Of a stretch of DNA of 64,000 bases, positions 1-8,488 are shown one piece after another. The DNA comes from Glycomyces arizonensis DSM 44726 (GTDB lineage: Bacteria > Actinomycetota > Actinomycetes > Mycobacteriales > Micromonosporaceae), in contig NZ_AXWO01000007.1 of assembly GCF_000482705.1 (NCBI RefSeq), positions 186,001-250,000 on the forward strand, written 5' to 3'. The notes under the pieces were generated by a model that worked only from the letters and a program-made list of their open reading frames with translations, ran no database searches and had not been told where the DNA came from. The translations under genes were made by a program, and so were the position numbers. Position 1 is the stretch's first letter; each line of letters starts with the position of its first letter.

Positions 1-1725
1 GGCGAGGCGTTCGCGCCCGTACTCGCGCAGGGTTTCGAGCATGTGGAAGCGGCCGGTGCCGGTGGGGCGCAGGATCGACTTGTCCGCCAAGGCGGTCAGG
101 GTATCGAGCGCATGGCCGAGCGCTTCGGCGGACTCGATGGTGAGGCCGCCGCCGAAGACCGAGGCGGCCTCGGCGAGGGCGCGTTCGCCGGGGTCGAGCA
201 GGTCCCAACTCCAGGCGACGACGGCGCGGAGGGTCTGGTGGCGCGGCATCGCGGTGCGCGGACCGCCGGTGAGCAGCCGGAACCGGTCGTCGAGGCGGGC
301 GGCGAGCTGCTCGGCCTCCAAGGCGCGCAAGCGGACGGCGGCGAGCTCGATGGCCAGCGGGAGGCCGTCGAGGCGGCGGCAGATCTCGGCGACGGCGGCG
401 CCGTTCGATGCGTCCACGGTGAAGCCGGGCCGGACGGCGGCGGCCCGGTCGGCGAAGAGCCGTACGGCCGCCTCCGCCGGGAGCGGGCCGAGCGGGACGG
501 CGGTCTCGCCGCCGATGAGGAGCGGTTCGCGCGAGGTGGCGAGCACGGTCAGGCCGGGGCACGACAGGAGCAGCCGCTCGGCCAGTTCGGCCGCGGCGGC
601 GATGACGTGCTCGCAGTTGTCGAGGACGAGCAGCGCCGGACGCGAGGCGAACGTCTCGGCGAGCCGGTCGGCGGTCGCCCCCGGCAGCGGGTCGGCGCGG
701 CCGCGCAGCTCGGGCTCGGCGGCGCCCACGGCCAGCGCCACGGCCTGCGGCACGTCGGCCGGGTCGGTGACGGAGGCCAGCTCGGCGATCCAGGCCGGCC
801 TCTCCTGGGCGGCGGCGACGGCGGTGGCGAGCCGGGTCTTGCCGACGCCGCCCGGCCCGCACAGCGTCACCAGCCGGGAGCCGCGCAGCGCCTGTGCGAG
901 CTGGTCGATCTCGGTCTCGCGGCCGATGAAGCTGGTGAGCGGGGCGCGGAGGTTCCCGGTGGAGCGATGGGGCCGCGCGGCCGGGGGTTCGAGGAGCGCG
1001 AGGTGGACGGCGCGCAGTTCGGCGCCGGGGTCGGCCCCGAGCTCGTCGGCCAGTCGCTCCCGCAGGGCCTCGTAGGCGGCCAGCGCCTCGGCGCCGCGTC
1101 CGGCCTCGGCCATCGTGCGGAAGAGCATGGCGTGCAGGCGTTCGCGGAGCGGATGAGCGGCGGCGTGTTCGGCGAGGGAGGCCACGAGCGCGGCGCCGTC
1201 GCCGAGCACGAGGGCGGCCTCGGCGCGGTCCTCGACGGCGGCGAGGCGCTCCTCTTCGAGCGCGGCGCGGGCGCCGACCGCTTCGGGCGCATCGGCGAGC
1301 GCGGGGCCGCGCCACAGGCCGAGGCCTTCGGTGAGCGACCGCCGGGCCGTCCCGGCGTCGCCCGACCGGAGGGCGCGGCGGCCTTCCGCCGCCATGCGAT
1401 GGAAGCGGAGGGCGTCGACCGCTTCGGGTTCGACCGCGAGCCGGTACCCGCGCGGCGTGGACGCGATCGTGTCCGGCGGCAGGAGGCGGCGCAGCCGCGT
1501 GACGAGCGAGCGCACGGCGGCGGCGGGGTCGGCGGGACTCTCGTCCGGCCACAGGTCGGCGGCCAGTGCCGCCGCGCTCACCGGATCGGGCACGGCCCGG
1601 GCCAAGCGCGTGACCAGTGCCCGCAACCGGGCTCCGGCGATCGCGATCTCCCCCTCGCCCGCCACGACCTCGAGCGGCCCGAGCACGCCGACAGTGAGCG
1701 GAGGCGGCGACCGGAAGCTGGACAT
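1..1725 (-). CDS. SARP/AfsR-like transcriptional regulator (C-terminus cut by window edge)
   Basis: Reading from ATG at 1725 the frame stays open for 575 codons to base 1, so the C-terminus is outside the window. Residues about 8-90 form an OmpR-type DNA-binding domain (VGVLGPLEVVAGEGE followed by LVTRLRRLLP), about 95-240 a bacterial transcriptional activation domain, and from about 255 an NB-ARC/STAND ATPase with a Walker A (GPGGVGKT near residue 288), LLVLDNCEHV, and LDGLPLAIELAA. Family members activate specialised-metabolite or stress genes after nucleotide-dependent oligomerisation. A complete paralogue with the same order lies at 49485-52652. There is an 88-bp gap to the next gene, which is on the same strand. 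The ligand-sensing repeat region is not visible, so the target cannot be guessed; it may or may not control the cluster at 5-13 kb. Confidence 0.88.
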   Translation of the reverse strand, partial: MSSFRSPPPLTVGVLGPLEVVAGEGEIAIAGARLRALVTRLARAVPDPVSAAALAADLWPDESPADPAAAVRSLVTRLRRLLPPDTIASTPRGYRLAVEPEAVDALRFHRMAAEGRRALRSGDAGTARRSLTEGLGLWRGPALADAPEAVGARAALEEERLAAVEDRAEAALVLGDGAALVASLAEHAAAHPLRERLHAMLFRTMAEAGRGAEALAAYEALRERLADELGADPGAELRAVHLALLEPPAARPHRSTGNLRAPLTSFIGRETEIDQLAQALRGSRLVTLCGPGGVGKTRLATAVAAAQERPAWIAELASVTDPADVPQAVALAVGAAEPELRGRADPLPGATADRLAETFASRPALLVLDNCEHVIAAAAELAERLLLSCPGLTVLATSREPLLIGGETAVPLGPLPAEAAVRLFADRAAAVRPGFTVDASNGAAVAEICRRLDGLPLAIELAAVRLRALEAEQLAARLDDRFRLLTGGPRTAMPRHQTLRAVVAWSWDLLDPGERALAEAASVFGGGLTIESAEALGHALDTLTALADKSILRPTGTGRFHMLETLREYGRERLA

Positions 1726-1813
1726 GCGCTCAAATATACGAACCGCGCCCGGCGTCGGCACCGGAACCGTCGTCGGCCCGCGCGGCCGCGGCCTCGGGAT
1801 CGGCGGACGCCGC

Positions 1814-3073
1814 TCAGGCGTCGATCCGCAGTTGCGCGGTGGTCTCCGCGGCGGTTGCGGACAGTGCCTCCTCGGCGCATTCCCGGATGTACGGCGAGCG
1901 CCGGTGCGCTCTGGCGATCGTCACCAATGACAGCGCCTCGGTGAGGACGTCGTCGTTGTTGCCGTCGGGCATGCCCGTGGCGGCACTGGAGTGCGGGCCG
2001 GGCGGGTCGATGCCGTGGAGGTCGGCCAGCCGCAGCGCGATCTCGATCTCCGCGGCGATGAGCGCCAGCCGCAGCGACTCGCCGTTGAGGCCGGTCCGCT
2101 CCAGCACCGATCGGGCCGCGCCGCTCAAGTCGGGGGTCACCCGCGTGCGGATCGCGAGGTTGATGTCGAGGATCTCGATCACGCGCTGGCACAGCCGGTG
2201 GCCGATGTTCCTGACCGTGAAGCGGTCGGAGAACCGCGAACGCGGAGGCCAGTACGACATGTGCGGCGCCACCTCCAGCAGGCGCCACCACAGCGGGGAC
2301 AGCTGGTGGTACGCCCGCCACATGGACAGGTGCATGCGGAGGCGGGACAGCACGGGGTGCCAGACCGGGAGGTTGAAGCCGACTATCGCCAGGAGCGCGC
2401 CCGCGGTCAGCATGAGCGGCACCAGGGACGCCATGGGGACGACCGCGCGCTCGGTCCACCAGAGGACGACGGTGACCGCCCTTGACACGCAGTAGACCAG
2501 TCCCAGGCATGCGCCGCAGGCGATGAGCCGCACCGAGGCGCGAAGCCACGGCGAATCGAGCCCTCGCGCCTGCCTGAAGCAGGTGTAGGCGAGAGCGCCG
2601 TAACCGAGCGCGATCGATGCGAGGTAGAAGAATATGAACGCGGCCACGCGCGGGTGGTGCGATTCCTCGAGCAGCAGGTGCGGTGTCGGACGGGTGACGG
2701 CGGCGGCCGCGAACAGGACCACCAGGGTGGTCACCGCTATCGCGATGGCGAGCAGCCGGAAGCGGATGGCGGTCCGGGCGCGCTCCGGGGGGCGGGTCCA
2801 CTGCACGATCAGCATCTGCGCCACGATGCTGAAGGCCACATTGCATATGGCCACGAGCAGCGACGCCGAGTTGGGGTTCGGGAGCGCGGTGTTGATCCTC
2901 CCGGCCACCCCGGGCATGGCTGTGGCGAGTGCCGCGGCCATGAGCGACAGGGCGGTCACGATCGTCCACCGAGTAGGATCCTTTTTGGATCTTTGCAGCA
3001 CCGACAGGTGCGGGAACACGGTCAGGATCGCGACCGCGACACAGAAGCCGAAGAGGATTTCCTTCATGGTCAC
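1814..3073 (-). CDS. MAB_1171c/DUF6545-like seven-helix membrane protein
   Basis: The protein has 419 residues with about seven predicted membrane helices in the first 250 residues (near 5-20, 38-55, 70-92, 108-125, 145-165, 180-200, 215-240), followed by a soluble, mostly helical C-terminal half rich in W/H/R (SPLWWRLLEVAPHMSYWPPR). This layout matches the actinobacterial proteins annotated as MAB_1171c family putative transporter. Its start overlaps the stop of the metalloprotease gene by four bases (ATGA), so the two are translationally coupled. In other actinomycetes the same trio of XRE repressor, IrrE/ImmA-like protease and this membrane protein recurs near metabolite genes, which suggests a membrane sensor rather than a proven transporter. 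That role is inference. Confidence 0.75.
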   Translation of the reverse strand: MTMKEILFGFCVAVAILTVFPHLSVLQRSKKDPTRWTIVTALSLMAAALATAMPGVAGRINTALPNPNSASLLVAICNVAFSIVAQMLIVQWTRPPERARTAIRFRLLAIAIAVTTLVVLFAAAAVTRPTPHLLLEESHHPRVAAFIFFYLASIALGYGALAYTCFRQARGLDSPWLRASVRLIACGACLGLVYCVSRAVTVVLWWTERAVVPMASLVPLMLTAGALLAIVGFNLPVWHPVLSRLRMHLSMWRAYHQLSPLWWRLLEVAPHMSYWPPRSRFSDRFTVRNIGHRLCQRVIEILDINLAIRTRVTPDLSGAARSVLERTGLNGESLRLALIAAEIEIALRLADLHGIDPPGPHSSAATGMPDGNNDDVLTEALSLVTIARAHRRSPYIRECAEEALSATAAETTAQLRIDA

Positions 3074-3642
3074 CCGTTCGGAATTGTCAGCGACTCGGCA
3101 ATTCTGTGGGCGGGATTCGTCGATTCATTGGAGGCGGTGGACGCCGCCGAAGGCGCGAAAAGCGATTCCATGAGAATGTACGCGGTGGTCTCGGCCTCTT
3201 GTTCTTGGCGGTCGCTGTACGTGCAGTTGCGCATCAGTGTTCGCCTTACCGTCATCGGGTCGAGGGTCGGAAACAACAGGGAGGAAACCTTAATGTCGAG
3301 TTCCTGAGAGCGGTGGTCGCAAAGCAGGTGCCCGAACTCGTGGTAGATGATGTGGAGTCGGTGCAACTGGGCCGCGTCCTGCTCGAACACGATGTAGTCG
3401 GTCGCCGTGCTCGACAGGCACAGGCCGGTCAGGTTCCCCTGACGCAGACTCATGGGCATCAGTTGCACGGTCCGGCCGGTGTGCGCCTCCCATTTGCTCA
3501 GCAGATCATCGAGGTTGTACGGCCTGACCGGGTTGAGCGCGTCGATTCTGGAACGACAGTGCCGAATGATCTTTCGATACTCTCCGTTGGAGAACCGGCT
3601 GCGAGGTATCGGCTCTCGGCGGCGGTCAGGTTCTCGAGCCAT
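3070..3642 (-). CDS. ImmA/IrrE-family zinc metallo-endopeptidase
   Basis: The product is 190 residues and contains the zincin motif HEFGH at residues 101-105 preceded by hydrophobic residues (LHIIY), as in ImmA/IrrE proteases that cleave or displace XRE-type repressors. I chose ATG 3642 because AGGAG lies six bases upstream; the reading frame continues upstream to an ATG at 3720 that has no good ribosome site. It is coupled through an ATGA overlap to the membrane protein downstream and lies 395 bp downstream of the XRE gene on the same strand. Expected role from the family: induced proteolysis of the adjacent XRE repressor. The substrate is inferred from gene order only. Confidence 0.82.
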   Translation of the reverse strand: MAREPDRRREPIPRSRFSNGEYRKIIRHCRSRIDALNPVRPYNLDDLLSKWEAHTGRTVQLMPMSLRQGNLTGLCLSSTATDYIVFEQDAAQLHRLHIIYHEFGHLLCDHRSQELDIKVSSLLFPTLDPMTVRRTLMRNCTYSDRQEQEAETTAYILMESLFAPSAASTASNESTNPAHRIAESLTIPNG

Positions 3643-4037
3643 GCGCTTCTCCTGCACTGACGTGCGGTCATCGGGGCGTGGACACGAGTCTACCGGAGCT
3701 CCGCCGATTGGAGGGGCCACCGAGATCGCCGGTATTGCGGTGCGCTTCCGGCTTGCGACCTGGTCGAATGCGACTGAATGGCCGGTCGGGACGCCATTGC
3801 ATACGGGCTTGGTGCCGGTGTCACCGGATTGGCCGGTGGTGCCGGTGTCGCCGGGAGTGAACGGACCGGTGTCCGGCGGTCCGGCGACGGCGGCCGGGAA
3901 ATGACCGCTCCGAAATGGTCGTTCCGGGATTCGGGCGCCCCGGCGGGAATCATCGGGCGATGCGGCCGTGCGACGCTCGATATGCCTTTCTCGATCCGGT
4001 GGCCGATGCCGATCGGTCGGCGTCCGAATGAACGGGG
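3643..4037. other. Gene-free stretch between XRE and protease genes
   Basis: No convincing gene. Short open frames here have no ribosome sites and composition typical of shadow frames. It holds a 17-bp direct repeat (3811-3827 and 3838-3854, one mismatch, core GGTGCCGGTGTC) and a pair of nine-base direct repeats, GAAATGACC at 3898-3906 and GAAATGGTC at 3912-3920. The length suggests a separate promoter or a processed leader for the protease-membrane protein pair, but I see no clear -35/-10 pair. Confidence 0.4.
3811..3854. repeat. 17-bp imperfect direct repeat
   Basis: Two copies of GGTGCCGGTGTCRCCGG at 3811-3827 and 3838-3854 differ at one position (A/G) and are separated by ten bases. It may simply reflect local GC-rich slippage; a regulator site is possible because it lies upstream of the protease gene. 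Confidence 0.5.
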
Positions 4038-4472
4038 CTAACGGTCGGTGTCGTCCTCCGACTTGTTCTCGAGCTCGCGGACCCGATCGATGATATCGGT
4101 GACTATGTGGAGCGACCGCTCGTTCAGGTCGGCGCTGCGCAGCGCGATCCTGCGCACCTCGGCGTCCTTCAGTGCCGCGAGCAGCTTCAGGTCGCGCTCG
4201 ACCTCGCGTCCGAGCTCGTCGTCGAAGAAGTACGAGACGGGGATGCCGAAGAAGTGGGCGAGGGCCTCGATGTGGCGGAGCGTCGGGTTGTCCCGCTGGC
4301 CCTTGCGCAGCATCCAGATATAGCTTCCCGAGATCGGAGTGCCGCCCTCGGTGATGGCGCCCGCGACCTCGTCGTTGGTGTAGGCGTTGCCGCCGGGGGC
4401 GGAGATGGTCTCGAACAATTGATTGAGTTTGAATGCGAAGCTGCTGTCGTCTCGGCTGTGGTCTTCTGTCAT
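4038..4472 (-). CDS. XRE-family helix-turn-helix transcriptional regulator
   Basis: The protein is 144 residues. Residues about 12-80 hold an XRE-type helix-turn-helix domain of the kind with a longer loop (TNDEVAGAI, ISGSYIWMLRKGQRDNPTL, IEALAHFFGIPVSYFFDD). The C-terminal 50 residues are charged and helical, probably for dimerisation. The start ATG 4472 is preceded by AGGTG at seven bases. It sits upstream of an ImmA/IrrE-like protease and divergent from an eight-gene operon starting at 4998. Two palindromic sites in the divergent region (4857-4875 and 4933-4951) are good candidates for its operators, which would make it an autoregulated repressor of the metabolite operon. That link is inferred from position. 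Confidence 0.85.
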   Translation of the reverse strand: MTEDHSRDDSSFAFKLNQLFETISAPGGNAYTNDEVAGAITEGGTPISGSYIWMLRKGQRDNPTLRHIEALAHFFGIPVSYFFDDELGREVERDLKLLAALKDAEVRRIALRSADLNERSLHIVTDIIDRVRELENKSEDDTDR

Positions 4473-4856
4473 GTGATCACCTGCTGTGGTTCATCCGGTG
4501 GCGGGAGGCCGGTGGGACCGGGGGAGCCGCCGCGCGAACGGCCCGGGTTCGGTCGTTCTGTTCCTTGTTGTTCGGATAGTCGCTTCCTCCCCGTTCAATC
4601 TTGGGCTTCGAGAGCGGCTTGGTCAATGGCTCTCGGGCGCGGAACGCGAGGAGGCCGCTGCGGCCCGAGGCCCGCGGCCCGCCTTCCCGGCCGCGCGATG
4701 CCGGGTGCGGGCGGCCGACGGTCGGGGCTCCTGCGCCCCACGGTGATTCGTGTGGCCGCGCAGACCGTGTGCTTCGTCGGCAAAACTGGCGTTCATTCCT
4801 CTGAGTATCCGCCGTAACAGGCTGCAAGCTGTCAAGATCCGATGCCTCCATCCTCA

Positions 4857-4875
4857 ATTTTCACTCATGTTGATC
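4857..4875. promoter_or_regulatory. Left copy of a paired operator-like site
   Basis: ATTTTCACTCATGTTGATC is the inverted copy (17 of 19 bases) of the site at 4933-4951. Read on the minus strand it contains TCAAC-ATGA-GTGAA, an imperfect version of the perfect palindrome in the right copy. It lies upstream of the -35 element at 4902 and in the presumed promoter region of the XRE gene. Confidence 0.6.
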
Positions 4876-4901
4876 TTAGAGTGTAAGTCTTCTCACACCA
4901 G

Positions 4902-4930
4902 TTGACAGCCTGGGTGGTGCGGAATATGGT
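4902..4930 (+). promoter_or_regulatory. Sigma-70-type promoter of the 5-13 kb operon
   Basis: TTGACA at 4902-4907 and TATGGT at 4925-4930 are separated by exactly 17 bases. This is a near-consensus housekeeping promoter, with transcription expected to start near 4937, inside the right operator copy. The leader to ATG 4998 would be about 60 nt and ends with GAGGAGGGG as ribosome site. Confidence 0.72.
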
Positions 4931-4932
4931 CG

Positions 4933-4951
4933 GATCAACATGAGTTGAAAT
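4933..4951. promoter_or_regulatory. Right copy of a paired operator-like site, perfect palindrome core
   Basis: GATCAACATGAGTTGAAAT contains the palindrome TCAAC-ATGA-GTTGA at 4935-4948. It overlaps the expected transcription start of the metabolite operon, a position suited to repression. Together with 4857-4875 it is the best candidate binding site of the divergent XRE regulator. Confidence 0.62.
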
Positions 4952-4997
4952 TGACTCTCTCACTGATACACGTCAGTGGAAACAGAGGAGGGGATTG

Positions 4998-5990
4998 ATG
5001 TATCGCCCGATCCCGGCGGACGCCGTCGCAGCGATGCCGCCGAGCTCCGCCGAGGCGGTGAAGCAGCTGGCGAAGGAGATCGTGCACCGGCACGGCGACC
5101 GCCAGCTCGACACGCCGGAACTCCTGACGGACCTCGAAGTCCTGCGGCGATCCACCGACCCCGGCATCGCCTCCAAGCTGGTCGACTTCCGCCAGAACGG
5201 AACGCCGGCGGGCCTGATGCTGATCACGGGGCTGCCGGTGGACTCGCCGTTGAGCCCCACTCCCGGCAATGGACAGTTCTCCGGGGCCTGGACGGACCTC
5301 GCCGTCAGCACGGTCGCCCAGTTGGTCCTGATGAGCCACCTCGGCGACGTGATCTCCTACGCCGACGAGAAGGCGGGGCGGCTCGTGCAGGACGTCTGCC
5401 CCGTGCCCGGAGCCGAGAGCCTCCAGGAGAACTCCGGCAGCCGGCTGCTGGAACTGCACACCGAGGACGGATTCCACCCCAACATGCCGCATTTCGTGGG
5501 GCTCATGTGCCTCCGAGGCGACCACGAGGGGACGGCCTACACGCTCGGGTGCGGCATCGGCTCGGTCCTGGAGCGCCTCGACGAGGAGACGGTCGAGGCC
5601 CTGCGGCGCCCGGAGTTCCGCATCCGCTTCGCCAGCTCCTTCACCGGCGGCGAGTCCACGAAGTACTCCGATGCGATCCCCATCCTCTCCGGGCCCCGAG
5701 CGGACCCCGACCTCTGCGTCGACTTCCACGCGATGGAAGGCGACACGCTCGGCGCGAAGAAGGCGCTCGGCGTGCTGGAGGGCCTCTTCCAAGAGGCGCT
5801 GATCGGCGTGGTGCTCAAGCCGGGAGACCTGCTGGTCATCGACAACCGGCGGGCCGTCCACGGCCGCACCGCGTTCAAACCCCGCTACGACGGCACCGAC
5901 CGCTGGCTCCGCCGCTGCTTCGTCGTCAACGACATCCGCCGCTCCCGCGGCCACCGCCGAGCCGGATCGAGGGTCCACCGGGAGATCTGA
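4998..5990 (+). CDS. Fe(II)/2-oxoglutarate-dependent oxygenase, clavaminate synthase-like
   Basis: The 330-residue protein has the facial triad HTE at residues 154-156 and a distal His288 in AVHGRTAF, with Arg302 (DRWLRR) placed to bind 2-oxoglutarate. This arrangement is typical of the clavaminate synthase/AsnO/VioC branch, which hydroxylates or desaturates free or carrier-bound amino acids. I use ATG 4998 rather than the TTG three bases... one codon upstream, because AGGAGGGG lies five bases before it. It is the first gene of an operon with an exporter, a ThiF-like enzyme, an acyl-CoA dehydrogenase and an amidase, so it probably modifies an amino-acid-derived intermediate. The substrate cannot be read from the sequence. 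Confidence 0.85.
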   Translation: MYRPIPADAVAAMPPSSAEAVKQLAKEIVHRHGDRQLDTPELLTDLEVLRRSTDPGIASKLVDFRQNGTPAGLMLITGLPVDSPLSPTPGNGQFSGAWTDLAVSTVAQLVLMSHLGDVISYADEKAGRLVQDVCPVPGAESLQENSGSRLLELHTEDGFHPNMPHFVGLMCLRGDHEGTAYTLGCGIGSVLERLDEETVEALRRPEFRIRFASSFTGGESTKYSDAIPILSGPRADPDLCVDFHAMEGDTLGAKKALGVLEGLFQEALIGVVLKPGDLLVIDNRRAVHGRTAFKPRYDGTDRWLRRCFVVNDIRRSRGHRRAGSRVHREI

Positions 5991-6050
5991 CGGGGCTCCG
6001 CCCACCCACCGCTCACCCACCCACCGCCGAGCGACCAGAAGGAATGATCT

Positions 6051-7595
6051 GTGACGAATACCCAACTCCGCCAAGGCCGGCGGTGGACCGTGCTCGCCGT
6101 CCTGGGGACCTGCTTCCTCGTCGTCATGATGGACAACACGATCCTGAACGTGGCGCTGCCGACGATCCAGCGCAGTCTGTCCGCGTCGAACTCGCAGCTC
6201 CAATGGGCCGTGGACGCCTACATCCTGGTGTACGCCGCGCTGATGTTCACCGCGGGAGTGCTGGCCGACGCGCTGGGGCGGCGCCGCATCCTGGTGGTCG
6301 GACTGGTGGTGTTCGCCGTGGCCTCGGCCCTGTCGTCCTACGCGTCCACTCCTGAGGAGCTGATCGCGTGGCGGGCGGTGATGGGCCTGGGCGGCGCGGT
6401 CGTGCCGCCCGCGACACTGGCGATCATCAAGGACTCCTTCCCGTCCTCGGACCAGGGCAAGGCACTGGGCGTCTGGTCCGCGATCGGCGGCCTCTCGGTG
6501 GCCTTCGGGCCGATCCTCGGCGGCGCGCTGCTGGAGCGCTTCTGGTGGGGCTCGGTGTTCATCATCAACGTGCCGATCGTCGCCGCGTGCCTGCTGCTGA
6601 TCCTGTGGCGGGTCCCCGAGTCCCGAGCCCAGACGCGGGCCCGGATGGACCTGCCGGGCCTGCTCCTCTCGGCCGCCGCGATCGCCGCCCTGGTGTACGG
6701 CATCATCCGCGGCGGCGAGACGTCCGAATGGCTCCGAGCGGACACGCTCGGCCTGATCGTCCTCGGCCTGGTGCTCGCGGTGGTCCTGGTCGCGGTGGAA
6801 CGCCGGACCGCGCACCCGGCCATGGACGTGTCGCTGTTCAAGAACCCCGCCTTCACCGCCGGGACCACGAGCATCGCGATGGCGTTCTTCGCGCTGACCG
6901 GCGGCACCTTCCTGCTGGTCTTCTACATCCAGATGGTGCGCGACAACAGCCCGCTCGAACTGGGCCTGATCCTGCTCCCCGTGGCGGTGGGAAGCGTGGC
7001 CTCGGCGCTGTCCAGCGGCGCCATGTCCAAGAGCCGCGGCCCCCGGTTCACGATCACCCTGGGACTGCTCCTGCTGGCCGCCTCGCTCGCGGGGATCGCC
7101 ACGGTCGGCGCCGACACCGCGCTGTGGCCCGTGGAGATCTACCTCGGCCTCGCCGGCCTCGGCATGGGATTCGTCATGGGAGCCACCACGACCCTGGTCA
7201 TGCTCGTGGTCGACGCGGACAAGGCCGGATCGGGCGCCGCGGTGAACAACACCCTGCGCCAGGTCGGGGCGGCGCTCGGCGTCGCGGTGATGGGATCGCT
7301 GTACTCGGTGGTCTACCGGGACCGCTTCGACGACCTCCCCGCCTCGGGCCTGCTTCCCGACGCGGCGCACGACTCGCTGAGCGGCACGGCCACGACCGTG
7401 CAAGCCGTGTCCGAATCGCCGAACGCGCCGAGCCCGAGCGAGCTCGAATCCATCCTCAGTGGAGCGCAGGACGCCTTCATGGACGCCCAGCGGATCACCA
7501 TGGCCGCGGCGGCCGCCGTACTGGTGGCCGTGGCCGTGGTGGGCATGCTCTGGCTCCCGCGCCGTCTCCCCGAACCCGAAGGCGAGCACTCGTGA
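6051..7595 (+). CDS. MFS drug exporter, DHA2 (14-helix) family
   Basis: The 514-residue protein has the DHA2 signature: helix 1 motif MMDNTILNVALPTI, LADALGRRR between helices 2 and 3 (motif A), and about 14 membrane helices with a long C-terminal extension ending in a charged tail. It starts with GTG 6051 after AAGGA. It lies 60 bp after the oxygenase gene and overlaps the next gene by four bases (GTGA). Related proteins export antibiotics and dyes using the proton gradient; here it most likely exports, and gives self-resistance to, the product of the operon. Confidence 0.9.
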   Translation: MTNTQLRQGRRWTVLAVLGTCFLVVMMDNTILNVALPTIQRSLSASNSQLQWAVDAYILVYAALMFTAGVLADALGRRRILVVGLVVFAVASALSSYASTPEELIAWRAVMGLGGAVVPPATLAIIKDSFPSSDQGKALGVWSAIGGLSVAFGPILGGALLERFWWGSVFIINVPIVAACLLLILWRVPESRAQTRARMDLPGLLLSAAAIAALVYGIIRGGETSEWLRADTLGLIVLGLVLAVVLVAVERRTAHPAMDVSLFKNPAFTAGTTSIAMAFFALTGGTFLLVFYIQMVRDNSPLELGLILLPVAVGSVASALSSGAMSKSRGPRFTITLGLLLLAASLAGIATVGADTALWPVEIYLGLAGLGMGFVMGATTTLVMLVVDADKAGSGAAVNNTLRQVGAALGVAVMGSLYSVVYRDRFDDLPASGLLPDAAHDSLSGTATTVQAVSESPNAPSPSELESILSGAQDAFMDAQRITMAAAAAVLVAVAVVGMLWLPRRLPEPEGEHS

Positions 7596-8488
7596 ACCCC
7601 CTGACCTCAGACCCGCGCTCCGAACCCCGAAGCGACGACGACTACCGGGAACGGACCTCCAGGAACACCGGATTCATCCCCGACGACGTCCAAGACCGCC
7701 TGCGCGAGGCGAACGTGCTCATCGCGGGCTGCGGCTCCATCGGCGGCGCGGCGGTGGAACCGCTCGTCCGGATGGGCGTGCGGCGGTTCGCCCTGGCCGA
7801 TCCGGGCACCTACGAGCTGAACAACCTCAACCGGCAGAACGCCGGGATCGAGGACCTCGGACGCAACAAGGCCGAAGCGGCCGCCGAGCGGATCCGCGCC
7901 GTCGACCCCGACTCGCGGACCCGGGTCTGCGACCGGGGGATCACGGCGGAGAACGTCGAGGAGCTGGTCGGGGAGTCCGATGTGATCGTCGACGGCGTCG
8001 ACGTGACCACCAGGCAGGGCCTGCGGGCCAAGTACCTCCTCCACGAGAGCGCCAGCAGGCACCGGCGGCCCCTGTTCACCGGATGGGACATGGCCGGCAT
8101 GCAGTACGTCCGCGTCTACGACTACCGCAAGCCCTCGCCGCCGCTCGACGGGAAGGTCAAGCGCGAGGAGATGGAGGAGCTCGCGCCATGGGAACTGCTG
8201 CGCCGCATGGTCCCCATGCGGTTCGCCCCGGTCGAGATGCTCGAATTCGCCTCGCGGAACCTGGACGCCCCCGAGATCGTGTTCCCGCAGCTGGTCTACG
8301 CGGCGGACGCCTTCAGCGCCCTCAGCGCGCGAGTGACGCTGCTGCTGCTGGCGGACCAGCCCGTGCGCAAGCACCTCCTCGTCGACGTCCACCACCTGGC
8401 GCGGCCCCGAGGCGAGCGGTGGCGCTCCGCGATCCGCCGCTACTCGACGGCGGCGCGGCTCCTCGTGCGGCTGCGCACCATGAACTGA
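7592..8488 (+). CDS. ThiF/E1-like adenylyltransferase-fold protein without the usual cysteines
   Basis: The 298-residue protein has a Rossmann nucleotide site GCGSIGG (46-52), the acidic ribose ligand Asp70, the NRQ motif at 80-82, Lys93 and the DGVD motif at 134-137, all expected for ATP binding in ThiF/MoeB/E1 enzymes. The start GTG 7592 overlaps the exporter stop. There are no CXXC zinc ligands, and the only cysteines are Cys47 in the glycine loop and Cys113, so the thioester cysteine of sulfur-carrier or ubiquitin-like E1 proteins is not in its normal place. It may activate a carboxylate by adenylation only, or act on a peptide or small molecule. No ubiquitin-like or ThiS-like partner is present nearby. 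Confidence 0.8.
   Translation: MNPLTSDPRSEPRSDDDYRERTSRNTGFIPDDVQDRLREANVLIAGCGSIGGAAVEPLVRMGVRRFALADPGTYELNNLNRQNAGIEDLGRNKAEAAAERIRAVDPDSRTRVCDRGITAENVEELVGESDVIVDGVDVTTRQGLRAKYLLHESASRHRRPLFTGWDMAGMQYVRVYDYRKPSPPLDGKVKREEMEELAPWELLRRMVPMRFAPVEMLEFASRNLDAPEIVFPQLVYAADAFSALSARVTLLLLADQPVRKHLLVDVHHLARPRGERWRSAIRRYSTAARLLVRLRTMN

Larger units (their letters stand above)
4473..4997. other. 525-bp divergent intergenic region
   Basis: Divergent control region between the XRE gene and the metabolite operon. Most of it (4473-4840) is GC-rich without recognisable signals; an open frame on the minus strand at 4477-4857 is rejected because it lacks a ribosome site and protein-like composition. On the minus strand TTGACA at 4835-4830 is a possible -35 for the XRE gene, with only a weak -10 nearby. 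The last 140 bp are more AT-rich and hold the promoter and operators listed separately. Confidence 0.6.

Noticed and set aside
43-1944. 633-residue plus-strand open frame at the left edge
   Set aside because: It is antisense to a clear SARP/AfsR regulator with intact P-loop motifs on the minus strand.
4477-4857. 126-residue minus-strand open frame upstream of the XRE gene
   Set aside because: No ribosome site, Arg/Pro-rich shadow-like composition, and it overlaps the promoter region.
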